Position numbers and translations under genes: made by a program. Shown here one piece after another: positions 46,851 through 58,600 of a DNA stretch of 64,000 nucleotides. Below the pieces are notes generated by a model. That model did no database searches, was not told the DNA's origin, and worked only from the letters and a program-made list of their open reading frames with translations. Position 1 is the stretch's first letter, and the number at the start of each line of letters is the position of its first letter. The DNA comes from Epiperipatus broadwayi (taxonomy: Eukaryota > Onychophora > Udeonychophora > Euonychophora > Peripatidae). The DNA lies in the NCBI GenBank assembly GCA_028023455.1, contig JAQFVV010012416.1, positions 6,801,594 through 6,865,593 on the forward strand, written 5' to 3'.

Positions 46851-47526
46851 CCATCATATATCTACTATGTACTTATTGAAAAAAGTTATATGTAAAATCA
46901 ACATATAACTAAAATACGGTATTGTTTAGAAGGGAAAGTATTTTGGAAATGATGAATGAAAGTTTCAATCAATGTTGCAGTATACAAATATTTTTGAAGT
47001 GGATAGAATGTTTAGGTCCAGAGAATATGTTAGGATAAATGGATTTTTTATATTACCATAGGAGATACTTGCAATCAATTTAATATGTCTTTGATTTAAT
47101 TAAATCATCTCACCTATGAGTATCATTATAAAGAAAGTTTTCTTAGCATACGGTAATGTACTTAAAAAATAAATAAGCCAATACAACTTTAATGTGGAAT
47201 CTATATTTTTGTGAAAATGTAATCAAGCTTAAGTTTGAAATTTGTAGATAAAATACTATGTACATTATATTGGGGAAATAACTGTATTTTATTTGATAAT
47301 TGATTTAAGAATGTCTTTCTTCAAATATATGTATTATTAGAAGTGATTGGTTAGTTCTGTTTCAGAGATGTCATAATTGGTAAATAAATATTGCCAGTGA
47401 ATTCAGTGACTAGTTTGTTCAAACTTAATTGAGAGTGGTTAATGTACATTATTTAAATTTAAGCACACACACATATATAAGCACAATTTTATATATGTAT
47501 ATATTTATAAATATTTATATTACCAG

Positions 47527-47623
47527 GTTCATGTAGGAAGATTTGCTGATTTTGAAGATAATATACCTTTAGATGTTTTACCAAAAGAATATGGTGGAAC
47601 TATTCCTGCACAAACTATGATTG
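47527..47623 (+). CDS. CRAL-TRIO lipid-binding protein, internal exon C
   Basis: A 97-bp exon with acceptor TTACCAG and donor G/GTATGT. It enters in phase 0 and leaves with one base of a split codon. It encodes VHVGRFADFEDNIPLDVLP and then KEYGGTIPAQTMI. This corresponds to the end of the CRAL-TRIO domain: 'ihvHGsDlesLhkxIpxexLPxEYGG', with the LPKEYGG signature intact. The preceding exon ends in R, as expected for '..R(I)xvhG'. The flanking introns are each about 13.4 kb. A Penelope-like element lies about 0.9 kb downstream in the next intron, in the same orientation. Confidence 0.9.
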
Positions 47624-47721
47624 GTATGTTTTAATTTATTATCAGAATATTTAAAAGTACTTGTATAGTGAAAATATTTTTATAAAAATTTAACACTATA
47701 GAATAAACACATGATATATTC

Positions 47722-47728
<7 letters not shown>

Positions 47729-47775
<47 letters not shown>
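47729..47775. repeat. (TA)n microsatellite
   Basis: About 47 bp of alternating TA about 100 bp downstream of exon C, preceded by a short (TG)n run. Confidence 0.9.
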
Positions 47776-47776
<1 letters not shown>

Positions 47777-48494
47777 CATCAATTATACACTATCCAAAAA
47801 ATACATAAATAAACAAAAAAATATAATCAAGCAAATGATAAAAACTTTCAAATTCACAAACTTATTAAATTTATAAATTTCATTATGGTGGTAGCCATTT
47901 TGTCTATCTAAATATCATACTCTCAAATGTGAATTTATTTAACCATGTTTTCTTTGCAATGTATATACAATTCAGCACCATAATCATAAGCATATATATA
48001 TAATATCATTCAATACACTTTTCTCTATTCACTTTTAACATTATAGTAAAAAAAAAACAAAGAAAATTATATTAAATTATATATAAATAGTATACCAGTC
48101 AGTTTGCATAATTCATACAACCAGACCTGGAATTCCAGCCTGAGTACCTCGAGTCAGATCATGTATAAGATACATAAGTCAGTGACACTTTCTAACTCTG
48201 CCCTACAGGTTCAAACCTAGGTCTTCTTACTTATGATACAAGTCATATTCAATTATCTCCAGCCAGCAGCTCAGTGGTAAAACAAAAAGACTCTAATTGG
48301 GCAACTGGCCATATTTATGTAATAGTTATTGATAGTAAATTGTTTATGTCTTCTGGGTACATATAAACCTAATGTGCATAGAGATATGTGTGTGGGAAAG
48401 CATAATCAATAGTATAAGCAATGACTCAAGAGTAAGATTTTAAATACTGGTTAATAATATGCATATTATGCATTAATATATATATATATATAGA
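47776..48494. other. Intronic sequence with tRNA-box-like words
   Basis: Contains GGTTCAAACC (about 48209) and AGCTCAGTGGTAAAAC (about 48267). These resemble tRNA B and A boxes but in reversed order, so no tRNA gene is called. The region ends in the (TA)n at which the Penelope-like element starts. Confidence 0.4.
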
Positions 48495-50257
48495 TGATTT
48501 CAAAGAGAAAATGGATAGAGAATTAAATAATGGTAAATATATGTTGTTAGATAAAAATCCAGGTAATTTGATTAAAAGAAAATTGATAGATATTATGAAG
48601 AAAATGGTTAATTTAAAAATTTTTAATAGAGTAGATTATTTAAAATGCTATCCTAATGATTTTACATCAGCTAAGATGTTTGTGAATATTAAAACTCATA
48701 AAGATGGTTTTCCTTTAAGATTTATTTTTGATTTTACAGGTAGTGTTGTAGAGGGTATTTCTAGATTCTTGAATAATTTTTTAAAACAATTTGTTGATTT
48801 TGGTCAGTACACAGTTTCTTCTTCTTTTGAGGCTTTTGATAAGATTAATAATTTTAAAATGGAAAGTAGTTGGGTATTTGGAAGTTTAGATATTGAAAAT
48901 ATGTATCAGTCTGTTAATAGGTTAAGCAGTATTGATGTTCTTTTGTCTGTATTGATTAAGAAAAGTTCTTTATCAAAAAATAAAATTAAGGTAATTAAAG
49001 ATTTGCTTTTGTTATTGGAAGATTCTATGTATTTTACTTATAAAGGTAATTTTTATAAGATTAAGGATGGGTGGATAATAGGTTATATTATTTCTCCTTT
49101 AGTATGTTCAGTTTATATTAGTTTTATGGAAGAGGAAATTATTATTAAAAAGAATTGTTTATATGTAAAATTATTTGTCAGATATGTTGATGATTGTTTA
49201 TTTGTTGTTGAGAATGATAAATTGAAGGAATTTGTAAATGAGTTTAATTGTTTTGATCCTTCTATAAAATTTGTGTTAGAAGGAGGGGGGTTATATTTTG
49301 GTAAGTTAAAATTTTTAGATCTTTTGGTGATTAGAAATATAGAAACTAATTGTTTATTGTGCAGTCATTTAGTTAAAAGTAAAGAATTAAGATCTATAAT
49401 TAAACCTGATAGCTATCAGTCTGTATCTCATAAAGTAGCTGCTTTAAGGAATTATTGTCATAGGGATATTAAATTAAATAATTCTAGTGGGGTAGCTTTG
49501 TTTCAGAAATATCAATTTTATAAAGATTATTTGAGTGTTGGATACTCTGATAAATTTGTTAAAAGTATTTTATTTAATAGTAATATTTGTAAGGATGTAA
49601 AGGTTAAAGAAAAATATGATTTTATTTCTTTGCCATTTAAATTGTCTTCTTATAAAATTGTGTGTAGAAATAGTAAATTGTTTGGAAATAAGAAAATTGC
49701 TTGGAAAAGGGGTGTTACATTGAATAATTTATTAAATAATACAAAAGAAGTTTTTGATAGAAAGACTATTCCTGGTGTGGTATATTTTATTCCTTGTTTA
49801 TTTTGTAAGAAGGTTTACATAGGTCAGAGTAGTTTGAGTTTAAATGAAAGAGTAAAGGTTCATAAAAGTAGAGTTAAAAATAGATATCTTAGTTCTGCTT
49901 TGTATGTCCATGAAAAAGATACAGGCCACACTATTGATTTTGATGAAGCTAAGGTTGTCTTCTTTGAGAGAAATGAAATCAAAAGAAGAATTAAAGAGTC
50001 TTTATTATTGAAAATTTATTATTCTGAAGCAATTAACTTATTTAAGAGTTCTTTTAATATTAAGGGTGGATGGGAAGTGAATGAATTTGTGGGTAGTTTT
50101 TAATAGTATATATAATGTGTGGTTTTTTTTTTATTTCTTTACACTTGAGAAGTCTGCTTGTAGCAGTGAAACCTTAGGTTGTGTTTTAATATTATTTTTA
50201 TTCTGGTCTGGTTTAATTTTAGATTTGGGGTAGTTTTGATGATATATATATATATAT
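48481..50257 (+). mobile_element. Penelope-like element, 5'-truncated insertion
   Basis: Begins at an (AT)n tract (48481-48492), where the frame is entered mid-protein. It includes the 530-codon gene and about 150 bp of AT-rich 3' sequence with GAAGTCTGCTTGTAGCAGTG, and ends at another (AT)n tract. No terminal pLTR or hammerhead was found in this copy. Exact ends and target duplication are not resolvable in the AT repeats. Confidence 0.75.
48511..50103 (+). CDS. Penelope-like element: reverse transcriptase with GIY-YIG endonuclease (5' truncated)
   Basis: An uninterrupted 530-codon frame. RT motifs: FVNIKTHKDGFPLRFIFDF (about 57-75), the first catalytic Asp in GSLDIENMY (124-132), GYIISPLVCSVY (191-202), and YVDD (225-228). 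FGKLKFLDLLV (263-273) follows. A C-terminal GIY-YIG domain spans about 420-515: GVVY (422-425), CLFCKKVYIG (429-438, a Cys pair and the YIG strand), NERVKVHK (catalytic Arg 447), H467/H473 and E497. This RT plus GIY-YIG layout is the hallmark of EN+ Penelope-like elements. Full-length proteins are longer (about 700-900 aa), and the frame opens straight from an AT repeat, so the N-terminus is missing. The Met is simply the first in frame. Codons are strongly AT-ending. It lies in a host intron, sense orientation. Confidence 0.93.
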   Translation: MDRELNNGKYMLLDKNPGNLIKRKLIDIMKKMVNLKIFNRVDYLKCYPNDFTSAKMFVNIKTHKDGFPLRFIFDFTGSVVEGISRFLNNFLKQFVDFGQYTVSSSFEAFDKINNFKMESSWVFGSLDIENMYQSVNRLSSIDVLLSVLIKKSSLSKNKIKVIKDLLLLLEDSMYFTYKGNFYKIKDGWIIGYIISPLVCSVYISFMEEEIIIKKNCLYVKLFVRYVDDCLFVVENDKLKEFVNEFNCFDPSIKFVLEGGGLYFGKLKFLDLLVIRNIETNCLLCSHLVKSKELRSIIKPDSYQSVSHKVAALRNYCHRDIKLNNSSGVALFQKYQFYKDYLSVGYSDKFVKSILFNSNICKDVKVKEKYDFISLPFKLSSYKIVCRNSKLFGNKKIAWKRGVTLNNLLNNTKEVFDRKTIPGVVYFIPCLFCKKVYIGQSSLSLNERVKVHKSRVKNRYLSSALYVHEKDTGHTIDFDEAKVVFFERNEIKRRIKESLLLKIYYSEAINLFKSSFNIKGGWEVNEFVGSF

Positions 50258-52515
50258 TGTAACGAGCACAGACGTTCGTTACATTGTTTTTTTTTATATA
50301 TATTATTAAACAAGTTAAAATAAAAAGTTCGCATTTAAAAACTTTCTTTAAAAATTAAAAATTGAAATTAAAATATCGTCTTAAACTCTTATATATTAAG
50401 TCGCACAGATAATGAAAAATTATTAAAATAAAATTTTTATTAAAGAAAAAGGTATTTTTAAAACTAAATTTTAAAAAAGATTTGGAGATAAAATTATATC
50501 TTTAAATTTGTCTTGAAATATATTTTTGATTTGGAAAACAGGGTAATTAATTAGAAATGGAAATGATTGTTAATTAGTTAAATTAAAACCAGCCTTGAGC
50601 ATTTAAATGTAATAACCTCAGTCAGATAGAAAAAAAAAACAATAGAAACTGATTAGCCAATGAAAGAAATCCATTTGGGAAATCGGACCTCAGCGAAAGA
50701 ATCATCACTCCATGACGCAATGTTAATTCAATCCTTGACATTAATATAAAAAGGACAGGTTTTGGAAAGCTTGGTAGTTAATGAATGAGGAGTGATTGAT
50801 TATTGACGATGTAACAGCTAGGTGTTAGTGCTGAGGGGATTGAAAATGATGCACAGCTTCAATCCCTTCAGTTCTGTAAGAAAGGAAGAAAAATGGGCCA
50901 TCGTTTCTTCATTGCAGACCAATTACACTAAAAAAAAAAAAAAAAAAATCTCCAAAGGATAAATAAATCGATCAACCGGATACCAATCTTCGGACGACGT
51001 GGGAATTCACGTGCAAACGGCAAGGAATATACGAAGATGAACTATTTCAATAACCGTAAGACTTTAAAATTTATGAACAGTAAATTAAAAACTTTCCAGA
51101 TTTAAATGATTTCAATATTATTCTATCTGACCAACATTATTTTATTAATTAGTTATAATTTTATTTAATGTATTTAATTTGTAAAATCATTTCCATTTAT
51201 TTATTTAATTTTGTTCTTTAAGTTTTATTATGATTTCTGTTTTCCGTTAAATAAATTATAAAAAAATGTTAAACTTAAGTCGGGCGTGAATGGCTGTATC
51301 GATTTGTAAAGATATATTAAGGGAGGGTAATCTTGGGTTGTTCATTTCGTAGTTGAATTGGTTCAATGGATTGGATATATTTATGCAATTAGTAGGTGTA
51401 ATATGAGATCTGCTACGGGCAGGATTATAGATATACGCCACACACCCTCTGTTTGCCTATGGATGGGTTTGTAAGTCGGCAGAATACCGCAGCCCATTCC
51501 TATGGAGTTTTTAGTTTATTGATCTACTTGCCCACAGATGTCACATCCCTGTGGGTGGAGAGTCAATGTCGTTTCTATTTCTACATATTGTTCAGATGTA
51601 CATTCCTGACAATATTGTTGTGTTGTCGTATCATGCTACATTGAATACATGAATGTATCAGATGGATTGGCGCCAGTTGATTGCGAAATGTGTTGCCTAA
51701 GGTTAAGTAGGGATAGAATATTTTATTTTTAAATGCAAATCTATGTAGTCGATTCAGGCTCGATCCTAAATAAAACTATTAAATTTAAGTTGTTTATAGA
51801 CGCTTGCATGGATTGTTTATCGGTTAACTATGTTTTGCGTTTCATATTTGATCAAAATATATAGACATTCGATAAATAATGATACCTTACGGTGAGTATC
51901 TAAAAATGTATTTATTCGGATGTCTTTTAAGTTATTGGTGACGATGCAAGTATCTCACGATGAATACTAGAGGGTTTCTTATAATTCCCTATGCAATTGT
52001 CAGTAATCAATAATTTTGTATTTTGATCGTTTATGTTTACTTTGAAATGTTTTTGACCGTTGAAATCTATGTAACCGATCTATAGCAACATATTAAACAG
52101 GTTGATAAGCCCATCTGTGCGAACTTGATTAAAAATGTAAATTTATAATATAATAGTAACTTAATGTAAATTAAAGTAAAATCAAAGTTAAAAATAATGT
52201 TAAATGTTTAAATGTAAATCACTAAAATAATTTTAAACCTTATATATATGTGCATAAATAAATCTGTTTGTATGATAATTACTGGCAGTGGCTTACTTTA
52301 TTCTTTTATATACTAGTAAATGATATTATTAAATCTCTGCTATTCCACTGAGCTAGTGACAATGGGCTAACGATCTAAATATGTAAATAAAGTGGAATCC
52401 TAACAGCGCGTATCTGCCTACTCTATAAATTTTTCTAGGCTCAAATGCCTAGATGGCGCCCTTTGGTAGTGCGGTGCGGTGCGATGCGATCTACCACTTC
52501 GTTTGGATCGTTATA
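50258..52515 (+). mobile_element. Probable solo LTR (gypsy, related architecture)
   Basis: Starts TGTAACGA with TCGTTACA 10 nt later (50276-50283), a terminal hairpin like those of element 1. It ends ...GATCGTTATA at 52515, with the inverse TAACGATC near 52367. ATAT lies on both sides (50254-50257, 52516-52519) and both flanks are AT repeats. The length (about 2.26 kb) matches the 1.95-2.12 kb LTRs here. A TATA-like TATAAAAAGG occurs at about 50747 on the plus strand. No coding frame, PBS or PPT is adjacent, so it is solo or belongs to an unrelated insertion. Confidence 0.55.
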
Positions 52516-55500
52516 ATATATAATATTTGAATAAATAGGAATATAAGTTTCGCATTACAACCAAATACCTTTACAGATTTCATAGTCTTATATGTATATT
52601 AAAACAAGTATATTTTATTTTTTTAAATATATTTATTTATGGGACGGTCTTATACATATATTAAAACAAATATAACTTTATTTAATACATTTATTAATAG
52701 TGCGGTTTCAGTGATATGCCAATAATTCTTTATTATTGCACTAATGGAGTAAAAAGGGATTCCAGTAATTTAATTGAATAATATTCTAATTATCATCAGC
52801 CTGATGTTACATGCAAGTATATATAAGTTTTTATGAACAATCACTTAACCTGGGAATAGATTACCAACATTTTGTTTATGCAATAGTTTATTGCATTAGG
52901 ACATTATACATCAATAAAGATTTTATATTTCAGATGGAACATAAGGAAAGGGCATATTGAGCATTTTAATTATCCAGAATTGGATATTAGCACATTAATT
53001 TATGAATTTAAATATAAAATTAATCAATAACCTTTAAATATGTATACTTCAGCCTCAAGTGATCACAACGTCAAACTACGGAATTGTATAGGCAGGGTTT
53101 GATAAAGAATGAATAAGATAGAGTAATGGCAGTACTAATGTGTGGGCTTTTTTTATATTAAAGAAATTCATTTACGAGACATGTTGGTGTGCTTATGAGA
53201 TTATCGAATGGAAGTGAAAATTTTGTTTCGCATCATATGAGACCGACTTGCCACACTTCAAATTTACAGAGGTCAGTCACTGGAATGAAGAAATATTCAG
53301 CCCGAATGGGATCACACTGATGGTGCAAAAATCCCATTATTAAGCAGGCACATGGTCCAGGGTCTATTCCCCTATCATGGACTGGAAGCGACAAATAAAT
53401 GACTTGGGTCTTTACCGATGCCTTCTTTGGACAAATAGCACACAATTATGAAATAGACCGACATTAGCAATGCTTGGACTATATATATATATAACAGTTA
53501 TTTATGATGCTTAAAGTTAACCCATGATATTAGTTATTCTTTTTCTAGACAGTATGATCAAATTATTTAAGCTGACTTATTTAAAGATAGCGAACATTAT
53601 GATATGTATTTTGAAATATAAGATTGATTATCTCACTTTAGTAATTTTATTTTATTTTAATAAATTTAAAATATTGATCCTAATATTCCCCCACCCTACG
53701 CCATCTAACTTTAATATTATTTTGAATTAGACACAAAGTGATAAACAAAATTTTAATAGCATTAATTTACTTATTTACATGGCTGAGAATATCTGGAGGA
53801 TCATTATACGATATATGAGTTAATAATTAATTTAGGTGATTTTTAAACATAAAAAATGACATATGAAATATATATATAAACTTTACTTTTTAATTTCCCC
53901 AAATTTGCGATCTTAAATCATTTACTCTTTTTTTTTTTTATTAATGTGGGAAATATTTTTCCCCTCCGTCAAACTACAATAATAATATATTAAGAAAAAT
54001 AACATTTAAATCTTTCCAACCCAGCACATATACAACTTTATACTAAACAACTTAATTAATTAAATGGTGCTCCTTTTTTTTAAAAAAATGACAGGAGACT
54101 TAGCTAAATTTAATCACATTTGCAGAGTTGGGGAATAAATTAATGGCATATTACATGAACGAAACAAAAAGAAATATAGATTATAATTATATACAAAATC
54201 AATGCCACACTATTTTAAAATAAGAATTTTGCGAGGCTAATAGAGAATTATATGATTAGTTTTATAAAGAATCATGTAGAGATTGGATTAAATATTATTA
54301 CATAGGTAAGTTACTTTTATAAGAATATACATTTAGTTTACATTAAATTTAGTTATAGATAATATCTATAAGATATAGAAGATAAGTGTGAGGTGGCACT
54401 ATTACCTTCGTAATACTTTCTTGATTCCATTCTGGTGTAACAGTTCATTATTTTTGATGTGGCTTGAAAATTAATGGCAGGTAGCATACTTTTCCATATC
54501 AGGTTAAGGGCACAGTGAAATAGTTCAGGGTTTCATTTTAAGTTCAAGACGCATTTCAATAGAGAGGGCTCAGGAATGGCAAGAGGAAAAGGCATGATGT
54601 TTTTATTCCTTGGTCATATCTAAGGTAACAAGTGGCGTGAAATCAGTTAAACAAACTCTCTCTAAAAAAGACATGAAGAAAAAGCCAAAAGAAGAATAAT
54701 CAATCAATCAAATTTTTGCACTATTTATATGATTCTTTGGATATTTGGAATGCACTTAGAACTTGTGACCTGAAGCGATGTACAATTTTTGTACAATAGC
54801 TATTTTTCCACAGGAAGCCCACCCTTGTTTCATAAGGAATAGAAGATAATGCGATCGATCTGAAAAATTCTTGAACGATTGTTTTACATTCTATTTTACC
54901 ATTTGTAAAGATCTCTTAGATAGATTAGTTTTCTGTTTATGGAAAAGTGACTTTTATTAATAGCACTTTTGATTTATTTGACTTACAATAATTAATTTCA
55001 CCCTTTTTTCTTTGTTTTAAATTTTATAATAATGTTTCTAGAAATTTCCAACATAATTCCCTTATCTTGTACCGCCATGATTAATAAAATATATAAAACT
55101 TTAAATACATATTTCCCAATTAATTCATATACACATTATTAGTACATTAAAAGTGTTTGTATATTTTGATTAAATCTATCCCTCGTTGTGTGTCCATGAC
55201 TCTATTGATTCACTTTCTTTCCCAAATTGTTAATTTATTTCTATCAAAATGGAATTAATATTGAAAGGAAAAAAAAAATTATAGACTTTGAATCCTGTTA
55301 GATGGTACAATGAGTGTTAATACTCGTGAAACATAATCTGAGCTTCAGGTTATCCGCTTCAATATATATAATCAGTACATTTTTGCCAATGATGAATTCT
55401 ATAAAATGGTAAGTGATTGGCCAATGTGTGGTAATATTTGTAGCATCATTCTGTCTAAGTTTAAAAATAAGATCTTGCTTAAATATTAAACTTCTTTGAC

Positions 55501-55617
55501 TAACAATATCTACATGCAATATATAGATGACCTGTTTATATGTGTGGCAAAAAATACATTGTTGATGGAGTGAACTATTGAAATAGAAAACATCAATCAT
55601 GGGATATATATATATAT
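52516..55617. other. Intronic sequence, no clear gene
   Basis: AT-rich with GC-richer islands (53040-53100, 53230-53420). The minus-strand frame at 55298-55600 includes QQCIFCHTYKQVIYILHVD, loosely like a LINE C-terminal zinc-finger segment but without the expected terminal Cys. A motif GTCAAACTACGGAATT at about 53069 recurs at about 56753. Confidence 0.35.
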
Positions 55618-58600
55618 TGCAACAGAGCAGGTATAATCAAACTCTGTTGCGATAATTAGACAAATACGTATACTTAACACATTATTAAAATATATATATA
55701 TCTTATTACTAACGTATTATTAAAAACATATATTACTTTACTAACAAAACTAATATTTACAAGTTGATGTACAATCAACGGTCATTTGCGTGGTCGTATT
55801 GAATTGATTTAGTTATTTTAATTAAAAAGAACTCATAAAAGAGGTATGGGGGGTTATACACTTGCTCTTATTTTTTTTTCTTTCTTTTGCCAAACCCAGC
55901 TATACACATCGCTATGTATATGTGTGAGTGTGTTTTTGAATCATTAAAAATGAAAATTCACAAAATAAATATAAAAAAAAACATTTTGTTTGATAAACTT
56001 TTTAAATATATACATATTAAGTCGACAAAAGTACTATAAATGTCAAGATGAAAGACAGTGATTCTGCAGAACAATGGAAGTAATTATAAAAATCTTGGAA
56101 TGTCTAATTCTAAATAAATATTAATTGGAAAGAAATAGGTGTAAAAAGCTTTTGTGGTGCATTCCAACAAAAGCGTATGGAATGTGATTGGAAATATAAT
56201 TAAAAATGAATGAAGAGAAAGATAAATTTGATAATTAAAAAAAAAAAAAAAGAATTAAAGATTAGTATAAGTTTGGATGGAGAAGAAGGCAGGCGTTAGA
56301 CTGATATACAGAAACAAGAATCCAGAAATCAGATTATATTTTGATAAAATATGATCAGGCTGGGGTAGAGGCTTCAATGTGCAGAGGGTCCGAATCTTTT
56401 GCCCCCGAATGTATAGCAGCTGCTGATAACAGAGAAGGAACGTCAAGCCCAGAGTATTCACCTCAATAAGCAGCAATGTTGAATAGCCATAAGAGAAAGA
56501 AAATAAATAAATAAACAGACTTTAGCCATGGAACCCGAACTTCAAAGTAAAAAAAAAAAAACAAAGTTCGTTCACTGACAAAGGACCGGAGATTCCACCA
56601 GGTGAATTCAATCAATTCCCTGGGGAAACCAGGTATTTTTTTTTCTAATTACATATATATGTCACTTTTAGTAAGCTTACTCCACGAATTTGAGAAAACT
56701 GTTTATTTGACACAATTGTGAACTTAAAATTTCTTTTTTTTGCCCGGAGAGGTCAAACTACGGAATTTATTAGTGTATAAATTAGTCCAATTAAATCTTT
56801 GGTGCAAAATACTTATAATAGCATATTTGTGTGTGTGGGAATTTTAGCAAAAAGAGCAAACAAAAAAACTGATATGAATCTTTGATTTAAAAGAGACACT
56901 AATTTAACTTACATAAATAATGTATATTTTTTTTATAGATACGTAAATATCATTGCTAATAAATGTATATAAAATTAATGATTTTTTTTTGTTTTGTGTT
57001 ATGAGTTGTTTTTTTTTTTGTTAATAAAGAAAAAGGAGAGGGTTAGATCTACTGCCGGTAAATTTTACCACCAACCCTGATCAGAGCTAGTCCAGGGGCA
57101 TTTCCATATTGGTATTCCAGTTCTCCCAGCATAATTCTTATAGAAATATAGGATTGGCGCTTGAGGTCATAAATTGATGCTCATAAATATGCTGGGGCGA
57201 TAAAATGGAATAATTTAAGAATAAATATTCTTTTAAACCATTACGCATATACGTGCATCGTTATATATTGTACCGGTCAAAATAATATGCTCACTTAACA
57301 AGATTCAAATCCTAAGCAAAAGGACCTCGAATCCAATCATGCTCGAGATACACAGGTCTGGAGCAGTACTGAATTCTAACCTATTTGCCTATTCTTCGAA
57401 TCTCTGACTCAATGAACAACAATTCTGATGACACATCCATGCCCAGAAGCAAAGCAAAGCGGTAGAGCATAAGATCAGAATGATGATGATGATCGAGGAC
57501 GGAGTAGCCCAGTTATTACATTATCATAGTTATTTATTAATGCTAAGCTCTTAGCTAAAGAAAATAATTCTAAATATTAACTAGAAACTAATAATTCAAC
57601 ACAAACCAGGATTAACACGAAAATATATATATTTAATAAATGCAGAAAACGCATATATATGTTACAAAATTGTTTCACACTTGGAGTGATTTTATACATT
57701 TTGAAAACTTGGGATTTGTTTTATAAAATCCCCATTACATCAATTATTTAATAAATACCATTTTATAGAATGTGTTATAAGTTGTGCGGGGTTAATATGC
57801 CAAAATGTGGATGTACAAAATAATCTACAAGATCGGAACAGATTCGGATTACAGAAAGATACACGATAATTTAACGTTAATCATTTTGACAAATAAATAT
57901 AAATTTACGGTCTCAATCATTTATTTACAATCTTGAAATCATTATATATGTTTGATAGGCATTGTTTGGACCTAGCGTCTTTTGAATAAGTATACATAAA
58001 AAACACAATGCGCATTATTTACGAGAATAAATTATACAAATTGATTTACGTCTCTGGGAATCGATAAAGCTTTTTTTAAAGGAAAGCAGTTTAAATCAAT
58101 TGACTAAAAGTATTTTTACGAAATGAAACATTGTTTTTAACACATCATTGCGACTTACTAAAGGTTAGGCGGACGGTGATTAAATTAAAGACAAAAGTAA
58201 CGGTACTAGCATACATTAAAGGAATCTGACCTTCATGGCGATTGTGGATATTTTATCATTTAAAGGAATACTTGGAAACAAACTTAAAGTGGATATATCC
58301 GCGCATTTCTGGCGGAACGATATCAAAGTAGAGGCTGGGAATGAGACCCCAGATCATTATGTACGGCCATCCGCAGCACATAATCCTCTTAAACTTTATA
58401 TTTTAACAGAGAGCGATATCAAAGTAGAGGCTGAGAATGAGACCTCAGATCATTATGTACTGCCATCCGCAGCACATAATCGTCTTAAACTTTATAATTT
58501 AACAGAGAGCGTTGTCTCTGGTTAAGAAGGACGGGAGCTTCATGCTTTCGATGTCGCCAATAATAAAACAATCAAGAAAATGGAAAGATAAAATATCAGA

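Noticed and set aside
48200-48285. tRNA gene or SINE from GGTTCAAACC and AGCTCAGTGGTAAAAC
   Set aside because: The A-box-like and B-box-like words are in reversed order and no cloverleaf can be drawn.
53233-53445. 70-codon frame and CCCTGGACC word as a SINE or gene
   Set aside because: No A box at the right distance and no protein family resemblance.
55298-55600. 100-codon minus-strand frame as a LINE zinc-finger domain
   Set aside because: Only CxxC plus a loose HVD match; the final Cys and flanking conserved blocks are missing.
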